Below are positions 54,008-55,518 of a DNA stretch of 55,518 nucleotides, in pieces. The stretch is taken from positions 1 through 55,518 of the forward strand of contig NZ_JABBJJ010000038.1 in the NCBI RefSeq assembly GCF_012933655.1. The letters are read 5' to 3'. Origin of the DNA: Pyxidicoccus fallax (GTDB lineage: Bacteria > Myxococcota > Myxococcia > Myxococcales > Myxococcaceae). A program made the translations under genes and the position numbers. Positions within the stretch are counted from its first letter, which is position 1. Each line of letters opens with the position of its first letter. The notes under the pieces are model-generated. The model worked only from the letters and a program-made list of their open reading frames with translations, did not search any database and had not been told where the DNA came from.

Positions 54008-55518
54008 CTACGACGGCAATTCCACCACGAAGGCCGCGCCGCCGCCGGGTGCCTGCTCCACGCGGATGTGGCCGCCGTGGGCTTCGACAATCTGCCGCAC
54101 GATGTAGAGCCCCAGCCCCAGGCCGCCCTTCCTGGGCGCGTTGTGGCCCTGGGTGAAGCGCTCGAAGACGCGCTCGCGCTCCGACTCCGGCACGCCCGGG
54201 CCGCCGTCCAGGACCGCCAGCCGGGTGGCGCCATCCCGCGACGACAGCGACAGCCGCACCGGGCTGCCACCGCCATAGCGCAGGGCATTGGACAGCAGGT
54301 TGCTCACCACCTGCTCCATGCGCAGCCGGTCGAAGCGGCACCGCAAGGGCCCGTCCACCGTCGCGCTCAGCACCACGCCCGCCTGCCGCGCCTCGTCCAC
54401 GAAGCGCGCCACCACGTCGGACACCACCGCGGCCAGGTCGCCTTCGGCGTAATGGAAGTCCAGCCTGCCGCGCTGGATGCGGCTGACGTCCAGCAGGTTG
54501 TCCACCAGCGCCCCCAGCCGGCGAAGCAGGCGGTCCGTGGTCTCCAGCTTCGAGGCGGCCCTCGGCGAGCCGAGGGGCTCGGTGGGGGTCGTCTCCCCGA
54601 TGCGCCTCAGCATCTGGAGCTGCAGGCTCAGCGAGGTGAGCGGCGTGCGCAGCTCGTGGCTGGCGAGCGACAGGAAGTCGTCGCGCGTGCGCACCGCCTG
54701 CTGCAGCGCGGCCTCCGCCTCCTTCAGCGCGGTGACGTCGAGGATGGCGCCGCGCACCACCGCCACCTGACCCGAGGCATCGCGCAGCACCTTCGCGCGG
54801 CTGATGAGCCAGTGCCACGAGCCATCCGGCCAGCGCGTGCGGAAGGTGGAGGCATAGGCGTCCACGCCAGCGGTGAGGACGGAGGAGACCTGGGCCTCCA
54901 CCTCGGGCCGGTCCTCGGGGTGGATGGAGGCGATGAAGCGCTCGTGGGTCCACTCCTCCAGCGGCTGCTCGTAGCCGTAGAGCCGGTCATGCCCCTCGGA
55001 GCGGAACACCAGGCCGGTGGCGAGGTTCGTCTCCCAGACGGCCATCTGCGCGGACTCCAGCGCCACCTGGAAGCGCTCGCCGAGCTGGCGGAAGCGCTCC
55101 TCGGTGCGGGACACCTCGTCCTCGGCGTGCTGGCGCCGGGTGATGTCGGCCGCCAGCACCCACGTCTCGTCGCCCACGGCGCGGACGTTCACCTCCAGCC
55201 AGACGCGCGACGGCAGCTCCGCCAGGAAGCGCCCGCCCTCGCGCGTGGTGAGCGCGGAGATGAGCCGCGCGTGCAGCACGGTGCCCGTCAGCTCGGGCCA
55301 CGCCCGCCATGGCTCCTCGCCCCGGAGCCGCTCGGCGGGCAGCCCCAGCAGGACGGCGGCGCGCGCGTTCAGCTCGCGGATGCGCCCCTGCGCGTCCAGC
55401 GTGAAGAAGGCCTCGTCCATCATCTCCTGGAGCACGCACAGCCGCGCCTCGGGGGACAGGCCCGCCTCGTCCGCCGTCGTCGCGGGCAGGGGGGCGGCCT
55501 CGGTGGAGGGGCTCGGCT
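54008..55518 (-). CDS. PAS-domain sensor histidine kinase (5' end outside window)
   Basis: Cytoplasmic-looking histidine kinase, at least 475 residues from GTG 55435, but the frame stays open to the window edge (PSPSTEAAPLPATTADEAG...), so the start is probably beyond it. Two PAS domains (about 5-95, and 110-235 with PAC end VVRGAILDVTALKEAE), HisKA with ASHELRTPLTSL phospho-acceptor His, and HATPase with N box EQVVSNLLSNALRYGG, DGGPG, and GLGLGLYIVRQIVEAHGG. No membrane segment in the visible part and no response regulator next to it, so its partner is elsewhere or the convergent STAND regulator is unrelated. Confidence 0.9.
   Translation of the reverse strand, partial: PSPSTEAAPLPATTADEAGLSPEARLCVLQEMMDEAFFTLDAQGRIRELNARAAVLLGLPAERLRGEEPWRAWPELTGTVLHARLISALTTREGGRFLAELPSRVWLEVNVRAVGDETWVLAADITRRQHAEDEVSRTEERFRQLGERFQVALESAQMAVWETNLATGLVFRSEGHDRLYGYEQPLEEWTHERFIASIHPEDRPEVEAQVSSVLTAGVDAYASTFRTRWPDGSWHWLISRAKVLRDASGQVAVVRGAILDVTALKEAEAALQQAVRTRDDFLSLASHELRTPLTSLSLQLQMLRRIGETTPTEPLGSPRAASKLETTDRLLRRLGALVDNLLDVSRIQRGRLDFHYAEGDLAAVVSDVVARFVDEARQAGVVLSATVDGPLRCRFDRLRMEQVVSNLLSNALRYGGGSPVRLSLSSRDGATRLAVLDGGPGVPESERERVFERFTQGHNAPRKGGLGLGLYIVRQIVEAHGGHIRVEQAPGGGAAFVVELPS

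Noticed and set aside
51343..54288. Very long open frame (981 codons) antisense to the STAND regulator
   Set aside because: The product is Arg/Gln/His-rich low complexity, with no domain. It mirrors a strongly coding plus-strand gene with Walker motifs; long antisense frames are normal at this GC.

Overview
This is a very GC-rich window with dense, mostly third-position-GC coding sequence and short intergenic gaps. Its gene content is delta-proteobacterial: an Hanks-type Ser/Thr kinase with a Pro-rich tail, many secreted hypotheticals and Asp/Gly-rich lipoproteins, an A2M/PBP1C pair, a STAND regulator and a PAS histidine kinase. Together these point to a myxobacterium, most likely Myxococcaceae (Myxococcus, Corallococcus or Pyxidicoccus type). 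That assignment is inference; no rRNA or tRNA gene was recognised.

Layout. 1-8186: an alpha-2-macroglobulin-like envelope protein overlapping pbpC, a periplasmic defence and repair pair. 8352-11169: two tandem NAD(P)-binding paralogues divergent from a TetR regulator, with a palindrome between them. 11258-22510: a tail-anchored protein with TR-motif repeats, catalase katE, an SRPBCC protein, a large secreted DUF4082 protein with a strong terminator, L-serine dehydratase and an unrecognised 555-residue protein. 22531-23875: a DUF4041/GIY-YIG protein whose reading frame is broken at a G run.

24042-30280 is the most unusual block. It is a four-gene minus-strand run with an unrecognised protein carrying three evenly spaced WMxDF motifs, two tandem vWA proteins with acidic/His tails, and a P1B-4-type metal ATPase with five His/Cys HGPGC repeats. 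Tight spacing and the shared metal-binding character suggest one metal-handling system. 30424-34185 is a Ser/Thr kinase followed by two secreted unknowns, closed by a terminator; the kinase start codon overlaps a 15-codon upstream ORF.

34436-40378: GNAT acetyltransferase, secreted alpha/beta hydrolase, a small unknown, ammonium transporter with a possible 29-residue membrane peptide downstream, a small secreted protein, a 2H phosphoesterase and a truncated UvrC/Cho-like nuclease. 40758-45742: an RND efflux operon (adaptor, pump, TetR) with nested palindromes in its promoter. 45726-51197: VOC protein, beta-class GST, lipoprotein, PARG-like hydrolase, DUF1206 membrane protein, OsmC and small unknowns. 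51349-55518: a STAND ATPase/winged-helix regulator converging on a PAS histidine kinase that runs off the right edge.

Protective functions recur throughout (A2M, catalase, GST, OsmC, efflux, metal export), but regulation looks local to each cluster rather than shared.
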